Positions 35,476-44,403 are shown, counted from the first letter of the stretch. The stretch: 57,024 nt of DNA from Deltaproteobacteria bacterium (GCA_029262355.1 JAJCZO010000249.1:1-57024), one strand, 5' to 3'. Notes: generated by a model from the sequence alone, not told the origin. A program made the numbers and translations.

Positions 35476-36596
35476 AAGGACGCGATCGCCCGGACGACCC
35501 GATCCTGCTCGTCTGGCCGAAGCTGCGGGAAAATCGGCAGAGCCAGCACCTCCGCCGCCGCCCGCTCCGCCTCCGGAAAGTCTCCCGCGCGATAGCCCAG
35601 CGATTCGAAACACGGTTGCAGATGTAGCGGCCGCGGATAGTGGATCGCGCTGCCAACACCCTGCTCGCCCAGATGCGCCTGAAGGTCGTCGCGGCGGGGC
35701 GCGCGGATCACGTACTGGTGAAACACGTGCGTGGCGTCCGGCGCGACCAAAGGCAACGTCAAGACACTGTCGAGTCCGGCCTCACGGAACAACGCACCAT
35801 ATCGCGCAGCAAGTGCGATGCGTGCAGCGTTCCAATCCCCCAGGTGGCGGAGCTTCACTGACAGGGCGGCCGCCTGTACGCCATCGAGGCGCGCATTCCA
35901 ACCAACCTCCAGGTGCTCGTACCGACGCTCCGAGCCGTGATCACGCAGGAGACGAACGCGCGACGCGAGACGATCGTCCGCCGTCGTCACGAGCCCGGCC
36001 TCTCCGCACGCCGCGAGGTTCTTCGTCGGATAGAAGCTGAAGCATCCGAGATCGCCGAACGCACCCGCACCAAAGCGACCTCGGCGCGCACCGATTGCTT
36101 GCGCGGCGTCTTCGATGATCGCAATGCGGTTCGTGCGGCCGATCGCGTCGAAGACGTCGGGGTCGACGCACTGCCCGTACAGCTGCACGGGCATGATCAC
36201 CCTGGTGCGATCCGTGACGACGCTGGCCACCGCGACCGGGTCGAGCAAGAAGTCCGCGGCCGAGATGTCCGCGAAGACAGGCTGAGCACCGAGGCGAGTA
36301 ATCGCGGAGACCGTGGCGAAGAAGGTGAACGGCGTGGTGACGACTTGATCGCCGGGCCCGACATCGAGTGCCGCCAATGCGAGCAGCACGGCATCCGAGC
36401 CCGACGACACTCCGATCGCATGTTCGACCCCGAGAAACGACGCGACCTCCTCTTCGAACCGCGCCGCGGCGGGCCCCAGGACGTACGCCTGAGACCGCAG
36501 GACCTCGAGAACCGCAGCCTCGAGTTCGCTCGCGACCGTCTCGTATTCGCGAGCGAGGTCGAGGAAGGGAACCGGAGTCGGGACCGCGGCGCTCAA
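35466..36596 (-). CDS. DegT/DnrJ/EryC1/StrS family sugar aminotransferase
   Basis: 376 aa PLP enzyme transferring an amino group to a keto nucleotide sugar for surface polysaccharide. PLP-binding residues: the Schiff-base Lys192 in SFYPTKNLAACGE, Asp163 in IEDAAQAIGA, and GSDAVLLAL around residue 66. A four-base overlap joins it to the upstream sugar-phosphate transferase gene (start 36596, neighbour stop 36593). It is the last gene of a leftward glycan operon (38129-39271, 36593-38089, this gene). The exact sugar is not deducible. Confidence 0.93.
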   Translation of the reverse strand: MSAAVPTPVPFLDLAREYETVASELEAAVLEVLRSQAYVLGPAAARFEEEVASFLGVEHAIGVSSGSDAVLLALAALDVGPGDQVVTTPFTFFATVSAITRLGAQPVFADISAADFLLDPVAVASVVTDRTRVIMPVQLYGQCVDPDVFDAIGRTNRIAIIEDAAQAIGARRGRFGAGAFGDLGCFSFYPTKNLAACGEAGLVTTADDRLASRVRLLRDHGSERRYEHLEVGWNARLDGVQAAALSVKLRHLGDWNAARIALAARYGALFREAGLDSVLTLPLVAPDATHVFHQYVIRAPRRDDLQAHLGEQGVGSAIHYPRPLHLQPCFESLGYRAGDFPEAERAAAEVLALPIFPQLRPDEQDRVVRAIASFYD

Positions 36597-38089
36597 TGCG
36601 CGTCCCTATCGCGCAACACTGCGAGCAGCGTGCGCAGGACGATCGTGAAGTCGAGCCGGAGCGACCACCGATCGATGTAGTCGAGATCGGCGTGCAGGCC
36701 GGTGAGGAACGGATCCCCCAACGTGTGACTCACTTGCCAGAGCCCCGTGATCCCCGGATGCATCGAGAACCGCTTGCGTTGCCAGGACGCGAAATCCACG
36801 ATCTCGCTCGGGAGCATCGGCCGCGGCCCGACGAGTGTCATCTGTCCCGCGAGCACGTTCAGCAGCTGCGGGAGCTCGTCGAGATCGAAGCGCCGCAGGA
36901 TGCGGCCGACTCGCGTCACGCGCGGGTCGAGTCGAACCTTGAAGATCGGCCCGTCGGCCTCGTTCAACTCGTCCATCGACGACCGCTGCTGCTCCGCGTC
37001 CTCGGACATCGTCCGAAACTTGAGCATCCCGAAGCGTCGCTTGTTCAACCCGATCCGCTCCTGGCGAAAGAAGGCCGGCCCCTGTGAGTCGGCTTTGACC
37101 GCGAGTACGATGACCAACCACAACGGCGCCGAAAGAACGAGAAGGATCGGTGCAAAGACGAAGTCGAGCGCCCGCTTCACCGCGCGGCCCCAGGCCGAGT
37201 GCACCTGGGGATTGATCGACAACATGGGGACGTCGGCCATGCGTTCGAGCGTCGCTCGCTCGAGGCCATGACCCAGCGCCGCCACCGCAACGTGCAGATG
37301 CACGCCCTCCCGGTCGCAAGCAGCCACCAGACGAGAGAGATCTGCTGCCCGAAGATCTTGGGTGGCAACCGCCACTTCATCGATGGCTTCGCGGGCCAGG
37401 ATCTCGTCGAGCGCCGGAAACTCGGCGCCGGACTCGTCGGACTCCGTCACCCGCCGCAGCGCGGCGACCGAGAACCGGTCGACGACGGCGATGCCGAAGG
37501 GCGACTCCGCTTCGAGCACACCCGCGAGATGGGCGGCCTCGCCTTCACTGCCTACGAGGAGCACACGCGGGGCCGCCTCTCCCGATTCACGCGCTCGCGC
37601 GATCACCGGGCGCAGGCTGATGTGCACACCGATCAGAAGAACCGTGCTGGTCGCGCCGTAAAGCGCAAGAAAGAGGCGACTCACGTAGCTGAGCTTGAAC
37701 GCGTAGAGAACGGTCGCGCCAAACACGAGGGCCAACCCGACCGACAGGACTACCGCGCCGACGATCACGCCGAGAGAACGCGTTTCGGCCGCCGTATGCG
37801 CGCCGCGGCGCTCGAGCACGAACAGCGTCGCCATGGCCACCATAGCGGCCGGGACCGCGTAGACCTCGGGGGCGTACAGCGGCGTCAGATCCGCCGGCAG
37901 GAGACGCGTCTTCGCGAGGTACGCGAGCGGGAACGCCAGCGCCAGAACGAAGCCGTCGGCAAGTAGCGCCAACTGGCGAAAGTACGCGCCGGGCCCCCCA
38001 CGAGTCTCGACGCGCGTGGCAGATCGTCCACTTCGCCCGGACTCCGAGCGGGTACGCCCCTCGAGGGCCTCTTTAGCGACCACGGCCAT
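36593..38089 (-). CDS. Polyprenyl glycosylphosphotransferase (initiating sugar transferase)
   Basis: 498 aa. Residues ~35-150 contain four membrane helices (QLALLADGFVLALAFPLAYL first), residues ~165-285 a Rossmann-like CoA-binding fold, and the C-terminal ~200 residues the bacterial sugar transferase domain: KRALDFVFAPILLVLSAP (membrane anchor), FFRQERIGLNKRRFGMLKFR and DLDELPQLLNVLAGQMTLVG. It transfers the first sugar-1-phosphate to undecaprenyl phosphate at the inner membrane. It starts 39 bp after the GT4 gene stop and overlaps the aminotransferase gene by 4 bp. Confidence 0.93.
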   Translation of the reverse strand: MAVVAKEALEGRTRSESGRSGRSATRVETRGGPGAYFRQLALLADGFVLALAFPLAYLAKTRLLPADLTPLYAPEVYAVPAAMVAMATLFVLERRGAHTAAETRSLGVIVGAVVLSVGLALVFGATVLYAFKLSYVSRLFLALYGATSTVLLIGVHISLRPVIARARESGEAAPRVLLVGSEGEAAHLAGVLEAESPFGIAVVDRFSVAALRRVTESDESGAEFPALDEILAREAIDEVAVATQDLRAADLSRLVAACDREGVHLHVAVAALGHGLERATLERMADVPMLSINPQVHSAWGRAVKRALDFVFAPILLVLSAPLWLVIVLAVKADSQGPAFFRQERIGLNKRRFGMLKFRTMSEDAEQQRSSMDELNEADGPIFKVRLDPRVTRVGRILRRFDLDELPQLLNVLAGQMTLVGPRPMLPSEIVDFASWQRKRFSMHPGITGLWQVSHTLGDPFLTGLHADLDYIDRWSLRLDFTIVLRTLLAVLRDRDAH

Positions 38090-38128
38090 CGCTTCGCCTG
38101 CGGTACCCTAGCCCCGACACCGACGCAA

Positions 38129-39271
38129 TCAAGACTTGGCCAGCCGGGCAGCGAGACTCTCGTAGGAGCGAGCCACGCGGTCCCAATCGTACTCTGTGCG
38201 AACACGATCCAATGCCGCCGCGGCGCGGCTCGCACGGACCTGAGGGTCACCGAGGATCACCTCACGCAACCGCTCCGCGAGGTCCGCTACGGAGTTCTTC
38301 TCGTAGTACCAGCCGGCGTCCGCCAGGACCTCGCGATGCTCGGGGATGTCGTTCGCGACGACGGGCAGCCCCGCGGCCATCGCTTCGAGCAGCGCCGGGT
38401 GGGTGCCGCCGACCTCGGTCGCCTGAACGTAGCAGCGAGCGTTCTTACGAAGCTGGTCATAGCCCTCTCCGAACAGAAAGCCGGCGAAGCGCACACGGCC
38501 GTCGGCACCCGCGAGTTCGGAAAGGCGGGTCTTGTACGAGTCCGCGTACGGGGCATCGCCCACGATCACGAGGTGACCAGGCACGCCGGAGGCGCGGAAG
38601 GCTTGAATGACCACGTCTGCGTTGTTCTCTGGTTCGAGCCGGCTGACATACAGTACGTACCCGCCCGATGTGACCCCGAGACGGTCGAGGGCATCGTGCC
38701 CCACGGTCTCAGGTGGCTCGGCGCCGTAGGGGATCATCTCGACCCGGTCCGCGCCGCGCTCGCGATAAAAGTTCTCGATCACCCGACAATCGGCGATCAG
38801 CGCGTCGGCGAGCCGGGGCCCGAGCCAGGACGCCACCCGGTAGAAGGTCCGTCCCGCCAGGCCCCACTTTCGCCGCGCACTCTCGATGCCGTCGATCGCG
38901 AGCACGGTCGGCGTTCCCCCCTTGCGCAGAAGTGGCAACGCGGGGAAGTTCGCGCTGTTGCAAACGACCGCCAGATCGAACCGCTCCCCTCGAGCCCACC
39001 AGGCGGAGCGCATCGTGTGCAGCACGGTCTCGAAGTGCTTCGAACGAGGCGCGGGCAAGACCACCAGACGGACACCTCGATGGAAGTGCCCGTGCAGAGC
39101 TGGGTCGACGCTGCCGCTACGCCCGAAGACCGTGACCGAGTGACCACGCTCCACGAGGCGCGATCCGAGCTGTTCTGCGAACGTCTCGAAGCCGCCATAC
39201 GACGCCGGGATGCCCCGCGTCCCGAACACGCCAATCCGAAGCCGGCGCCCCTGCTCCCCCGCTCCGCTCAT
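38129..39271 (-). CDS. GT4-type glycosyltransferase with DUF1972 N-terminus
   Basis: 380 aa. The N-terminus RLRIGVFGTRGIPASYGGFE is the DUF1972 hallmark found in rhamnosyl and related transferases; the C-terminal half carries the GT-B glycosyltransferase group 1 domain, with the E-x7-E-type segment EVGGTHPALLEAMAAGLPVV near residue 300. Uses a nucleotide sugar in the cytoplasm to extend the lipid-linked chain begun by the sugar-phosphate transferase. Start chosen at ATG (MSGAGEQGRR); the longer frame lacks similarity. It is the first gene of the three-gene operon. Confidence 0.9.
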   Translation of the reverse strand: MSGAGEQGRRLRIGVFGTRGIPASYGGFETFAEQLGSRLVERGHSVTVFGRSGSVDPALHGHFHRGVRLVVLPAPRSKHFETVLHTMRSAWWARGERFDLAVVCNSANFPALPLLRKGGTPTVLAIDGIESARRKWGLAGRTFYRVASWLGPRLADALIADCRVIENFYRERGADRVEMIPYGAEPPETVGHDALDRLGVTSGGYVLYVSRLEPENNADVVIQAFRASGVPGHLVIVGDAPYADSYKTRLSELAGADGRVRFAGFLFGEGYDQLRKNARCYVQATEVGGTHPALLEAMAAGLPVVANDIPEHREVLADAGWYYEKNSVADLAERLREVILGDPQVRASRAAAALDRVRTEYDWDRVARSYESLAARLAKS

Positions 39272-39463
39272 CCTGCCCCACCATAGCAGGGCGACGTCCG
39301 TTGCAACGCTCTCGACCACACAGAGAACTCCCGATCAGCCGTGGCGATCGGTCGTGAGCGCGCGGCCGCGCCAAGATCTTGCAGTTTCGCCAGACCGAGG
39401 CCAGCGAAAAGGCCAGACAAAACAACGCGCGCGTTGGACCCGCGGTTGCAAAAGTGAGCTCGC

Positions 39464-39790
39464 GTGGCGACTCTCTCCACCCCTCTGGCGCGCCTGCGCG
39501 CACTCTTTCTGGCCAACCTGAGCCTCCAATTCCTGGACGGCTGGGTGACGTACGCCGGGATCAGCCGCGGAGTTCCCGAGGGCAACCCGCTGGTCGCCCT
39601 CGCCATGTCTTCCATTGGGCCGATGTACGGAATCGCCTCCGTGAAAGCCCTGGCCGTGTGCCTGCTGTTCTTGGTCTACCAGCGGCGCGAGCACCCAGTG
39701 GTCGAGCCAGGCCTCATCTCGCTCGCCGTGACCTACACCTTCCTCGCCGTCGTCCCGTGGACGGTGATCCTCGCCAACACGCCCCGATAG
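39464..39790 (+). CDS. Small membrane protein, DUF5658-like
   Basis: 108 aa with three membrane segments (LANLSLQFLDGWVTYAGI, IASVKALAVCLLFLVYQ, LISLAVTYTFLAVVPWTVI). The D-x-x-x-T placement in the first helix followed by EGNPLVA matches small proteins of the DUF5658 type. GTG start. It converges on the sirtuin gene, 10 bp away. Function unknown. Confidence 0.7.
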   Translation: MATLSTPLARLRALFLANLSLQFLDGWVTYAGISRGVPEGNPLVALAMSSIGPMYGIASVKALAVCLLFLVYQRREHPVVEPGLISLAVTYTFLAVVPWTVILANTPR

Positions 39791-39800
39791 CCGGCAGCGC

Positions 39801-40559
39801 TCATGCACCGCCGTCGAGGACGCCGGCTACGATCTGCGGCAGGCAGGTACCCAGTGGGTGGTCGAGCTTCGCGTCGGCCATCGCGTCGTAGGGGGTGCTC
39901 GAGCGGGTCATCACGATGACCTTCGCGCCGTGCTCCTTCGCCACGTCGACCAGCGACGCCGCCGGCTGGACCTGCAATGAAGTACCCAGCGCCAGCAGAC
40001 AGTCGGCGCCCCTGGTGAGCTCCATCGCCTGGCGGAGCACATCGGGGGGGAGCATCTGACCGAACGAGACCGTCGCGGGCTTCAGCGCGCCGCCGCATCG
40101 CTCGCATTTCGGGATCTCTTCGCCCGCCTCGAGACGCGCAATGACCGGTTCGATCGGCTCTTCGGCGCCGCACTGCAGGCAGACCGCTCGGCGGTTCGTG
40201 CCGTGAAGCTCGAGGACGTTTCGACTGCCCGCCGCCTGATGAAGCCCGTCGATATTCTGGGTGATCACGGCAGTCAGACGACCTGCCTCTTCCAACCGGG
40301 CGAGCGCGTCGTGCGCTGGATTCGGGCGGGCCTCGAGCATGGGCGGGATGGTCGCGCCCTTGTACTTCCAGTGCTCACGACGGGCGTCTTCCGAGCGTTG
40401 GAAGTCGGCGTACTCGACCGGCTTGTACTTCTCCCAGACCCCGCCGGGACTGCGGAAGTCGGGGATGCCCGATGCGGTCGACAGGCCTGCGCCTGTCAAG
40501 GCCACCACTCTGGCGCTGCACGCCACGAGCTCGGTCGCCCGCACGACCAGATCTGCCAC
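39801..40559 (-). CDS. cobB: NAD-dependent protein deacylase (sirtuin)
   Basis: About 252 aa. Removes acyl groups from lysines using NAD. Signature motifs: VVALTGAGLSTASGIPDFRS, TQNIDGLHQAAGS with the catalytic His in LELHGTN, and the zinc-binding pairs CLQCG and CERCG. Start placed at a GTG (MADLVVRATEL) with GGGGG upstream; GTG at 40571 or ATG at 40649 are alternatives. It is divergent from the wax ester synthase gene at 40719. AcCoA synthetase is the classical CobB target; an acyl-CoA synthetase is in this window, but a link is only speculative. Confidence 0.92.
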   Translation of the reverse strand: MADLVVRATELVACSARVVALTGAGLSTASGIPDFRSPGGVWEKYKPVEYADFQRSEDARREHWKYKGATIPPMLEARPNPAHDALARLEEAGRLTAVITQNIDGLHQAAGSRNVLELHGTNRRAVCLQCGAEEPIEPVIARLEAGEEIPKCERCGGALKPATVSFGQMLPPDVLRQAMELTRGADCLLALGTSLQVQPAASLVDVAKEHGAKVIVMTRSSTPYDAMADAKLDHPLGTCLPQIVAGVLDGGA

Positions 40560-40718
40560 TCCATCCCCCACGAAACGAGCGTACCCCGGACTTCTCACCA
40601 CGTCACGCGCCTCCCGGCGCACTCCGGTGCGCAACGTCAACCTTGACATCGGGCGACGGAACAGGAATCTGCCCCCTTCACTTCGTTCTCGCTCGTTCTG
40701 GTCGGACCCCACTTCAAC

Positions 40719-42185
40719 ATGGATCAAACCCAATCGGCGGAGCCGCTGTCAGCGCTCGACGCGGCCTTCTTGTTCTTCGAGCGGCCGGAACAGCCGCTCG
40801 TGGTGGGTTGCATCGCCGAGCTCGAAGGAGCGATCGATCCGCCGCGACTCCTCGACCAGCTGGAGAACCTCGTCCGTGCGCACCCCCGGTTCCGACAGCG
40901 CCCGGTACGCATCCCGCTCGACCTCGAGCGACCGGCGTGGGAGGACGACCCCGAGTTCGCCCTGATCCGACACTTCCGCTCGACCCAGTGGCCCGACGGT
41001 GGCCTGAGCGACGTCACCGAGGCGGTGCTGTCGTCGTCGCTGCGCCCCGACCGACCCCTGTGGGAAGTCGTTTCGGTCTCTGGTGGCCCGGACGGTCGCG
41101 GCGCGGTGATCCTGCGCGCGCACCACTGCATGCTCGACGGCATGAGCGGCATGGGGATCATCGAACTCCTGACGGACAGCGAGGACGCGCCTAGGCCCAA
41201 GCGACACGCGAAGAGTCGCACCCGGGCTCGCGGTTCGGGCGCAGGGGCAGACGCGTGGGGGAATCCGTTCGGTCAGACGAACGCCGGAGCACCCGTGTGG
41301 GACCACATGCGGGACATGGCCGAGCTCACGTCCACCGTCGTGTCGCTTCTGCACGACGATCCCGCGCCACCGACCGTGCTGAACGCGCCACTCACGAGCC
41401 GTCGCCGCGCCACCTGGGCAACACTCGACCGGGGGGAGTACGGCCCGATCTGCGCCGAGACCGGCGCGACGGTAAACGACATCGCGCTCTCCGTGATCGC
41501 CGGCGCACTACGACGCTATCTATGGCGCCACCACCGCGCGTCGAGCGGCAAGCCCTTACGTACGCTCGTACCCGTCAGTCTCCGAACCGGCACCGACGAC
41601 CCGAGTCTCGGCAACCTCATCTCGGCCATGTTCCCACGACTGCCCGTCGAGATCTCCGATCCGCTCGAACGCCTCGAGCGCATCGCAGGCGAGATGCGGA
41701 CCCTTCGCGCGCGGGGCCAGCCGCGCGCGACGGCATACGGACTTCGCATGATGGGAGCACTACCCCCCGTCGTAGAGGCAGCGCTCCCAATGCTCGTACC
41801 GCCGACCCCAATCGTGAACACCGTGTGCACGAGCGTGCCGGGACCGACGACGGCACGCACGCTCGCGGGCAGCCGGATCACCGGCCTGCACGGCATCGTG
41901 CCGCTCTTTCACGGAATGGGCGTCGAGTTCGCGATCCTCACGCAGCAGAATCGACTGTCGATCTGTGCCCACCTCGACCCGAACGTCGTGCGGCACGGAG
42001 ACGAACTCGCCGGCGATCTCGAACACGCCTTTGCCCAACTGAAGCGGGCAGAGAAACGAACCCGCAAGCATCGGCGCGAGATCAAGAGACTCGGCGCGCT
42101 CTTGCGGCCCGTGTCTCGAGCGGCCCCGAACGAGGCCGATTCGAAGAAGACTTCGCGCCGCCCGAGTCGGCGTGGCGCGAAGTAG
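40719..42185 (+). CDS. Wax ester synthase/diacylglycerol acyltransferase
   Basis: 488 aa, the usual WS/DGAT length. Esterifies long-chain alcohols or diacylglycerol with acyl-CoA to make storage wax or triacylglycerol. The catalytic HHxxxDG is present as HHCMLDGMSG (about residue 135). The conserved PLW block is seen in RPLWEVV, and the C-terminal VCTSVPGPTTARTLAGS matches the family NVPGP segment. The C-terminal 40 residues are Lys/Arg-rich. ATG start. It ends 12 bp from the convergent phasin-like gene. A second, distinct WS/DGAT lies 2 kb away. Confidence 0.93.
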   Translation: MDQTQSAEPLSALDAAFLFFERPEQPLVVGCIAELEGAIDPPRLLDQLENLVRAHPRFRQRPVRIPLDLERPAWEDDPEFALIRHFRSTQWPDGGLSDVTEAVLSSSLRPDRPLWEVVSVSGGPDGRGAVILRAHHCMLDGMSGMGIIELLTDSEDAPRPKRHAKSRTRARGSGAGADAWGNPFGQTNAGAPVWDHMRDMAELTSTVVSLLHDDPAPPTVLNAPLTSRRRATWATLDRGEYGPICAETGATVNDIALSVIAGALRRYLWRHHRASSGKPLRTLVPVSLRTGTDDPSLGNLISAMFPRLPVEISDPLERLERIAGEMRTLRARGQPRATAYGLRMMGALPPVVEAALPMLVPPTPIVNTVCTSVPGPTTARTLAGSRITGLHGIVPLFHGMGVEFAILTQQNRLSICAHLDPNVVRHGDELAGDLEHAFAQLKRAEKRTRKHRREIKRLGALLRPVSRAAPNEADSKKTSRRPSRRGAK

Positions 42186-42196
42186 AGTTCGCTCCG

Positions 42197-42496
42197 TCAG
42201 TCGGTGAGATCCGGGCGAGACTCGTCGCCGTGCGAGTGCGTCCGCGGCTCCGCCCGCTCCGCCGCCTCACGCACCGCATCGATCGTGTCACGCGCTATGT
42301 CGACGCCCTCTCGCGCGGCTGCCTCGATCAAGGCCTCGAACGACACCGCGACCCGCCGCGCGTCGCGCACCGCTTGACCAGCGAGCTCCGCCGCAGACCC
42401 GGTGGCGCGTTCCGCCAGCGTCGTCGCCGCGTCGACCACGTCGCCGATGAAATCACCCAGGGACTCCCGATCGTATTCATGTCTCGTCGTTGCCAT
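42197..42496 (-). CDS. Small amphipathic hendecad-repeat (phasin-like) protein
   Basis: 99 aa. From residue ~20 to ~84 the sequence falls into six 11-residue units (VVDAATTLAER, ATGSAAELAGQ, AVRDARRVAVS, FEALIEAAARE, GVDIARDTIDA, VREAAERAE) with Ala/Val at shared positions, the pattern of long amphipathic helices in phasins, apolipoproteins and LEA proteins. The C-terminus is short and acidic. Start chosen at ATG with GGAG 9 bases upstream. It overlaps the upstream RHH gene by 20 bp and is encoded next to two wax ester synthases, so a coat protein for lipid inclusions is a reasonable hypothesis. No established function. Confidence 0.72.
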   Translation of the reverse strand: MATTRHEYDRESLGDFIGDVVDAATTLAERATGSAAELAGQAVRDARRVAVSFEALIEAAAREGVDIARDTIDAVREAAERAEPRTHSHGDESRPDLTD

Positions 42497-42914
42497 CGCT
42501 CTTCTCCTCGATACACCCGAGACACCGCATGGGTCTCGGCCCTGCCCCCTCGACGATGGCGATCGCACCACGCGATCCCTTCTCGAGGACGGTGTTGCAG
42601 CGGTCACAGACCGCGTTCATGTTCAGAATAGCTTCCTGCCAACCAAGCACTCGGCCCGGCGCGCCCGCTTGCGCGGACGCGGAGTTTGCCGACTTGGGCT
42701 GCGGGGCCACCTTGCCGCCCGTAGCGGACCGCGCCACCCCGGCGGTATCGGCGATGATCTCGTCGACCAGCCCGACCGCATTTTGCAGGACGTTCCGGAC
42801 CAGGTTGGAGACCGACAGCCCGAGCTGCGCCGCGTGCTCCCGGATCTCCTCGTCGAGGGATTCGGGAATCCGTGCGTGCAGAACCTTCTCTTTCTTTTCC
42901 TTCTCGTCAGCCAT
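42477..42914 (-). CDS. Ribbon-helix-helix protein with C-terminal zinc ribbon
   Basis: 145 aa. Residues ~10-52 form an RHH fold: strand KVLHARIPESL, helix DEEIREHAAQLGL, helix SVSNLVRNVLQNAVGLV. A flexible Ala/Ser/Pro linker (60-90) leads to a C-terminal ribbon with Cys103-x2-Cys106 and Cys131-x2-Cys134. The combination of an RHH DNA-binding domain and a four-cysteine ribbon suggests a metal- or redox-responsive repressor. GGAGG ribosome site directly before the ATG. It is co-transcribed with the phasin-like gene. Its own promoter is covered by repeats that are probably its operator, implying autoregulation. Confidence 0.78.
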   Translation of the reverse strand: MADEKEKKEKVLHARIPESLDEEIREHAAQLGLSVSNLVRNVLQNAVGLVDEIIADTAGVARSATGGKVAPQPKSANSASAQAGAPGRVLGWQEAILNMNAVCDRCNTVLEKGSRGAIAIVEGAGPRPMRCLGCIEEKSDGNDET

Positions 42915-42929
42915 GGCCTCAAAGCCTCC

Positions 42930-42956
42930 GTATCACTTGGTGATACTTTGTGATAC
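42930..42956 (-). promoter_or_regulatory. Operator with three GTGATAC half-sites
   Basis: Perfect inverted repeat GTATCAC-TTG-GTGATAC (42930-42946) plus a third GTGATAC at 42950-42956 in direct orientation to the second, exactly 10 bp on. A degenerate fourth (GTGTCAC) begins at 42961. Half-sites on one helix face fit cooperative binding of RHH dimers. It reaches from the -10 region to the GGAGG ribosome site. Confidence 0.72.
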
Positions 42957-42978
42957 ATCCGTGTCACACCGCTGTCAA
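42950..42978 (-). promoter_or_regulatory. Promoter of the RHH/phasin-like operon
   Basis: Minus strand: consensus -35 TTGACA (42973-42978), 17-bp spacer, -10 TATCAC (42950-42955). The -10 is itself part of the third operator half-site, so repressor and polymerase would compete directly. Leader about 30 nt. Confidence 0.65.
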
Positions 42979-43065
42979 GGGACCTTTCCGGGCAAAAGAC
43001 TCCAAGAGACGCGGGGCCCGGCAAGCCCTGGGCCTCGAGGGAGGCGCCTGGGACCGCTACGCCGG

Positions 43066-44379
43066 TCAGCTCGCGGCGGCAGACGCGGGAGCCGGACGAC
43101 GGGCGGTCGCCCGCAGATCGAGGCGAAGAGACGTCAGGCCGCGCAGCACCAGCGACCTCTTCCACGAGGTGGGGCTTCGCTCGCCGTCGAGGTCGGGGAA
43201 GCGGCGCAGGAGCCCCGTGATGCCAATCTGGCCTTCGAGCCGCGCGAGCTGTGCACCCAGGCAGAAGTGAACCCCGTGGCCGAAGGCGAGGTGCTGGTTG
43301 TCCTCGCGACCGACGTCCAGCCGGTCGGGATCGGGGAACTGGTCGGGGTCGCGGTTCGCCGATGCGAGGAGGACACCCACGATGTCTCCCTTCTTCACGC
43401 GGCGTCCGTGAAGCTCCAGATCGTCCAGCGCGACCCGGTCCGTCATCTGAATCGGGCTGTCGAAGCGCAGCATCTCCTCGACCGCGGTGCGGGCGAGAGC
43501 GGGGTCGTCCTGCAACCGACGCCGCTCGTCCGGGTGGCGCAACAGCGCCAGCACGCCGTTGCCAATCAGGTTCGTGGTCGTCTCGTTGCCGGCGACCAGG
43601 ATGAGCAGGCAGAGCGAGATGAGCTCGGCTTCACTCAGTACGTCGCCCTGCTCTTCCACCGCGACGAGGGCACTGACCAGATCCTCCCGAGGCGTGGCGC
43701 GGCGGTCGGCGAAGACCCCTTGGAGGTGATCGGCCAACCCGTCGAACGCCTCCTCGATCGGCCTGAGCCCACCCTCTCCCTGAAGGGGGTCGAGAATGCT
43801 CACGGCGGCGTTGGACCAGCTCTTCAGCTGTGCGCGATTTTCTACCGGCACGCCGAGCATCTCGGCGATCACGAGCAGTGGGAGAGGATCGCCCAGGTCG
43901 CGAATGAGATCGGGATCGGGCTTGTGTGCCATTTCATCCAGAAGCTCCTCCACGAGTTCCTGGACGCGCGCGTGAAGCTGCCCGATCACCCGCGGGGTGA
44001 ACGCGCGGCTGACGAGGCGGCGCAGCCGCGTGTGATCGGGCGCGTCAATCATCAACAGCGACTTGGTGACGGCCTCTCTCAGAGCCGGCGCGAGCGCCTC
44101 GAACATCCCCATGCGTTGAGCGATGCGCGACTTCGTGCGATCGGCACCGAAGCGTTCGTCCTGCAAAAGCGAGGCGACGTCACCGTACCGACTGAGCACC
44201 AGCGACTGAAGCACGGGGCTCTTGTATACGGGAGCGGTCTCTCGAAGGCGGCGGTAGACGGCGTATGGATCTCGCCGGAACTCGGGATGGAAGGGATTGT
44301 ACTTCCCGATGAGCGGCGACAGCAGACGCACCGGCCACTCGCGGCGAATCAGACCCTGGGCAATCTCGAGAGCGTTCAT
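43066..44379 (-). CDS. Cytochrome P450
   Basis: 437 aa monooxygenase. I-helix AGNETTTNLIG, ExxR in EEMLRFDSP, and the heme loop FGHGVHFCLGAQLAR with Cys373 as axial ligand are all intact. The N-terminus has no membrane anchor, so it is a soluble bacterial P450, which needs a ferredoxin and reductase not found here. The subgroup resembles CYP107/CYP125-type enzymes acting on fatty acids, terpenes or sterols, but the substrate cannot be fixed. It begins 24 bp after the second WS/DGAT gene, so both are likely one operon. Confidence 0.95.
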   Translation of the reverse strand: MNALEIAQGLIRREWPVRLLSPLIGKYNPFHPEFRRDPYAVYRRLRETAPVYKSPVLQSLVLSRYGDVASLLQDERFGADRTKSRIAQRMGMFEALAPALREAVTKSLLMIDAPDHTRLRRLVSRAFTPRVIGQLHARVQELVEELLDEMAHKPDPDLIRDLGDPLPLLVIAEMLGVPVENRAQLKSWSNAAVSILDPLQGEGGLRPIEEAFDGLADHLQGVFADRRATPREDLVSALVAVEEQGDVLSEAELISLCLLILVAGNETTTNLIGNGVLALLRHPDERRRLQDDPALARTAVEEMLRFDSPIQMTDRVALDDLELHGRRVKKGDIVGVLLASANRDPDQFPDPDRLDVGREDNQHLAFGHGVHFCLGAQLARLEGQIGITGLLRRFPDLDGERSPTSWKRSLVLRGLTSLRLDLRATARRPAPASAAAS

Positions 44380-44403
44380 CTCCGTCTCCCCGCCTCGCGC
44401 GCC

